DNA of 64,000 nt from Thuidium tamariscinum (Eukaryota > Streptophyta > Bryopsida > Hypnales > Thuidiaceae). This document shows positions 61,746 through 64,000 of the stretch, in pieces. Made by a program: the position numbers and the translations under genes. Location of the stretch: assembly GCA_947034885.2 (NCBI GenBank), contig OX344750.2, forward strand, positions 37,000,821 to 37,064,820, read 5' to 3'. How positions within the stretch are numbered: the first letter of the stretch is position 1; each line of letters opens with the position of its first letter. The notes under the pieces were generated by a model, which was not told the DNA's origin, ran no database searches, and saw nothing but the letters and a program-made list of their open reading frames with translations.

Positions 61746-62810
61746 ATGGTGCGCGGTGGTAGCAGCGGAGGAGGACAAAGCTCTTTGGGCTACCTCTTCG
61801 GGTCTGATGCTGGACCGCCCAAGATAGTAGCCAGGGCGCCTGCCCCTGAGCCGCAACCAGTTGCTGTGCAGCAGCGAGCGGCTGGGTTTGCGAGGAACAA
61901 CGCTCCCGAGGAGAAACCTGCGGCTGCACCGCCGGCTCACAAGGTCGACGCCGGGACCTCTTTGGACATGGGCGCCGCCAAGTTGGGCAGAAACTCGAAC
62001 AACTATCACCGTGCGGATGGACAGAACAACGGCAACTTCATTACTGTAAGCGATTCAGATCCCGACTTGCGTGCTATGCAGTTGAAGTTCGAGTTCCCTA
62101 ATGCGATAGGTTTGGGTTGCTGCATTGTCTTTAATTCCAGGCTATTGTACGATGAGGTCACAGCTTAATCACTAGGACAGAGTATGCCTGCTACTGATGG
62201 TGCTATACTTTTTTGTTTCTTGTTTGGTGGAGCTAAGGGTACATTCGTTAACGTGGTAGAGATATTGCCCATTTTTTGAAATCTTGGTTCATGCTTTGTG
62301 AGGAGGCTATGGTTGTTGAGGTGGTACTTCTTGCTAGCAGCGTTGAACCTGTTGGTTAGTCCCATGTAATAGCCTCTGTTGCTCTTCCATTTGGGGATTA
62401 ATCGTCTAACCTTTAAACGAGCTTAGGTTTTCGTCGCTCTTTCTGTTCTTATTAGTGGGGTTAGAAATGCACGATTAACGAGATGAAGTTATTATGTAAT
62501 CTTGGTTCATGTTCATGGAAACGATGTGGTTGTTAAGGTGCTTTGTGACGATCTTCTGCTGTTATTTTTTGCCAGCAGCATATGAAAATGTTAAATGTAC
62601 TCAGGTGTTGGTGTTGGTCACTCTTGAAAGGCTTGATTGACTGTGCTTTGTAACGTGTAAGTTAGTTGCGGAGGTGCAACAGATGAGTGCTCGTTATACT
62701 CAAACTAATCAAGGAGTGTTTACTTTTGGCTGCAGGACCGTCCTTCAACTAAGGTTCATGCTGCGCCCGGCGGAGGATCATCTTTGGGGTATCTTTTCGG
62801 CGGAGATTAA
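61746..62810 (+). CDS. SPIRAL1-like microtubule-associated protein
   Basis: Exons 61746-62045 and 62736-62810 give 124 residues; the 690-bp intron has donor ACT|GTAAGC and acceptor GGCTGCAG|G. SPIRAL1 family proteins (about 100-130 residues, plant-specific) bind cortical microtubules and plus ends and help cells expand straight. The family hallmark is a short near-identical motif at both ends joined by a disordered middle. Here SSLGYLFGSD is at 12-21 and SSLGYLFGGD at 115-124, exactly at the C-terminus. The middle is rich in Ala, Pro and Asn (APAPEPQPVAVQQRAAGF, NSNNYHRADGQNNGNFIT). The start ATG 61746 follows AGGAGCA and gives the expected N-terminus MVRGGSSGGGQ. The C-terminal motif exists only if the intron is removed; read-through ends after 40 unrelated residues. 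Confidence 0.93.
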
Positions 62811-63737
62811 ATTCGACTGGTGTAAATAGAATCAACGGTGCCTGCATGGTCTGGTGGAGTGCCTCCTGCAGCAGTTCATCGCCTTCAACTCACAAGGTGT
62901 TCGTAGGCTAGCATTTGCTTGGATAAACGTGTGCGCAGTGCCAAGCAGGGGGCGTTTCTTTTGAGATGCATTTTCAGTTTCTGGTGTGCAATAAATTACT
63001 GGTGTTCGTGTAGGCCAGAGGTTATAATCATACAATGCAACTCCTGAGCCTGTCCCTTTTCTGATCCTAGCTGCTGGCAACTGTTGGGAGCTTCCCGTTT
63101 TAATTAAGGCCTGTTCACGCACTGACTGGTTGTTAAGGTTTCAACCACTAGTTCCGCAGTGGATGCTGATTTGTGTTCCCTATGAACTGCGAGACCTGAA
63201 GCGTTTTCAGCAGTTTTGATCTCTCTAGGAACAAGGTCATTTGCGTTTTTTTGCGTTCTATCAGTGGAATTGTTCATTCTTCTGTTTACTAAATAGTAGC
63301 ACTCCTGTAATGAATCTCTCAGATGAGGTTAGCAGAACTCTGCTCATGTTGTTCATACGGCTCTGACCGCATTTTCATAGTGCAATTGTTTTTAAGAGCT
63401 TTCAGTTGTGACTGCCGGCTCAATGTAGCACTCGCTTAGCGAGTTTCCTTATTTGGCATAATGTTGTTCTCTCGAAACCTTATTCAGCAGTGTTGTTCTC
63501 TCGATTTCCTCCGATGCTGGAGCTTGATGTGGGTAGCTTTCCTTGCTAATCAGAAATGCACTTCTTTGACGTAGGTTTGATGGCAGTGAATTTTTACCTT
63601 TCTGCATGTCAGTGAGCAGATTGTATTCACTGTGCACTGTGAAGGTTGCCACTGACCGTCGCTTGCTTCATATACAAATTTTCAACTTCCTTTTGCATCG
63701 AGTACTCGGAGACTGCTCTGTAGTGATCGGCAGCCTG
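62811..63737 (+). other. 3' region of the SPIRAL1-like gene and intergenic DNA
   Basis: GC-balanced; an AATAAA-like signal (GCAATAAATTAC) near 62988 may end the transcript. No other gene seen. Confidence 0.4.
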
Positions 63738-63811
63738 GTCTGGTTGGTGTAGTTGGTCATCACGCTAGTCTCACACACTAGAGGTCCCCAGTTCGAACCT
63801 GGGATCAGACA
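63738..63811 (+). tRNA. tRNA-Val (anticodon CAC)
   Basis: A 74-nt cloverleaf: acceptor GTCTGGT with ATCAGAC (one G-U pair), A-box TGGTGTAGTTGG in the D arm, anticodon stem CTAGT/ACTAG with loop CTCACAC (CAC at 63772-63774), T arm CCCAG-TTCGAAC-CTGGG, discriminator A. No intron and no encoded CCA, as expected for a nuclear gene. It would decode GUG codons. Confidence 0.95.
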
Positions 63812-63820
63812 CGCCGATAC

Positions 63821-63825
63821 TTTTT
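63821..63825 (+). terminator. RNA polymerase III terminator
   Basis: TTTTT, 10 nt after the tRNA-Val 3' end. Confidence 0.75.
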
Positions 63826-64000
63826 GCCTCCTCCCGCGCTCTCCCGCTGTTCCTCAGCGAATTTGAACTGCTCGCACAAGGTGGCAGGCTCAGACTGAAG
63901 CCTTCATACAAGGAAAAGCAGGCCTCTGTGGACAAATCAGTGGTCCATTCTTTTCTTTGCTTCTGTTTTCTTGGAAGAGGAATGGGAAGTGCTTCAGTGT
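63826..64000. other. end of window
   Basis: GC-balanced; nothing recognised. Confidence 0.3.

Noticed and set aside
1-64000. LTR retrotransposons
   Set aside because: No gag-pol frame, primer-binding site or paired long terminal repeats were seen.

Overview
The window looks like nuclear DNA from a land plant. It carries a plant AMT1 ammonium transporter, a plant LanC-like (GCR2/GCL) gene, a plastid-type fructose-bisphosphate aldolase relic with a transit-peptide exon, a SPIRAL1-like microtubule gene and a eukaryotic tRNA-Val(CAC). The gene pieces are GC-balanced with GT-AG introns of 140-690 bp, while the long intergenic stretches are very AT-rich. Short introns in AT-rich, MITE-filled DNA would suit a bryophyte or another non-seed plant, but the sequence does not settle the lineage. 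No CRISPR, operon or bacterial feature is present.

Layout: 174-4903 is a decayed hAT-like transposon (transposase on the minus strand, four in-frame stops, one intron). 4.9-19 kb is AT-rich and packed with short DNA transposons of at least five kinds. 19.3-21.2 kb holds the intact AMT1 gene. 22.7-25.9 kb has more repeats. 26.5-28.2 kb is an aldolase pseudogene with a telomere-like filler in one exon. 31-33 kb has MITEs. 33.6-34.1 kb has an unrecognised 171-codon reading frame. 35.6-36.2 kb is a 143-bp tandem array. 39.7-39.9 kb is a near-perfect CACTA foldback. 40.4-43.3 kb is a LanC-like gene with every splice site intact but two stop codons. 46.4-48.7 kb has MITEs and a 55-bp array. 51.7 kb has a probable LINE tail. 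52.2-52.5 kb is a possible isolated first exon. 58.4-59.3 kb is a 201-bp array. 61.7-62.8 kb is the intact SPIRAL1-like gene, and 63.7 kb is tRNA-Val.

The genes do not form a pathway; only AMT1, the SPIRAL1-like gene and the tRNA look functional. The most interesting material is the repeat fraction. It includes a family of 0.15-0.95 kb elements that sit in TTAA targets with CCCYTAAAGG-like ends (piggyBac- or Sola-like, little noted in plants). There is also a TA-flanked family with AGAGGATTT ends, a 60-nt perfect cloverleaf inside the hAT element, and a run of recently broken genes with intact exon structure.
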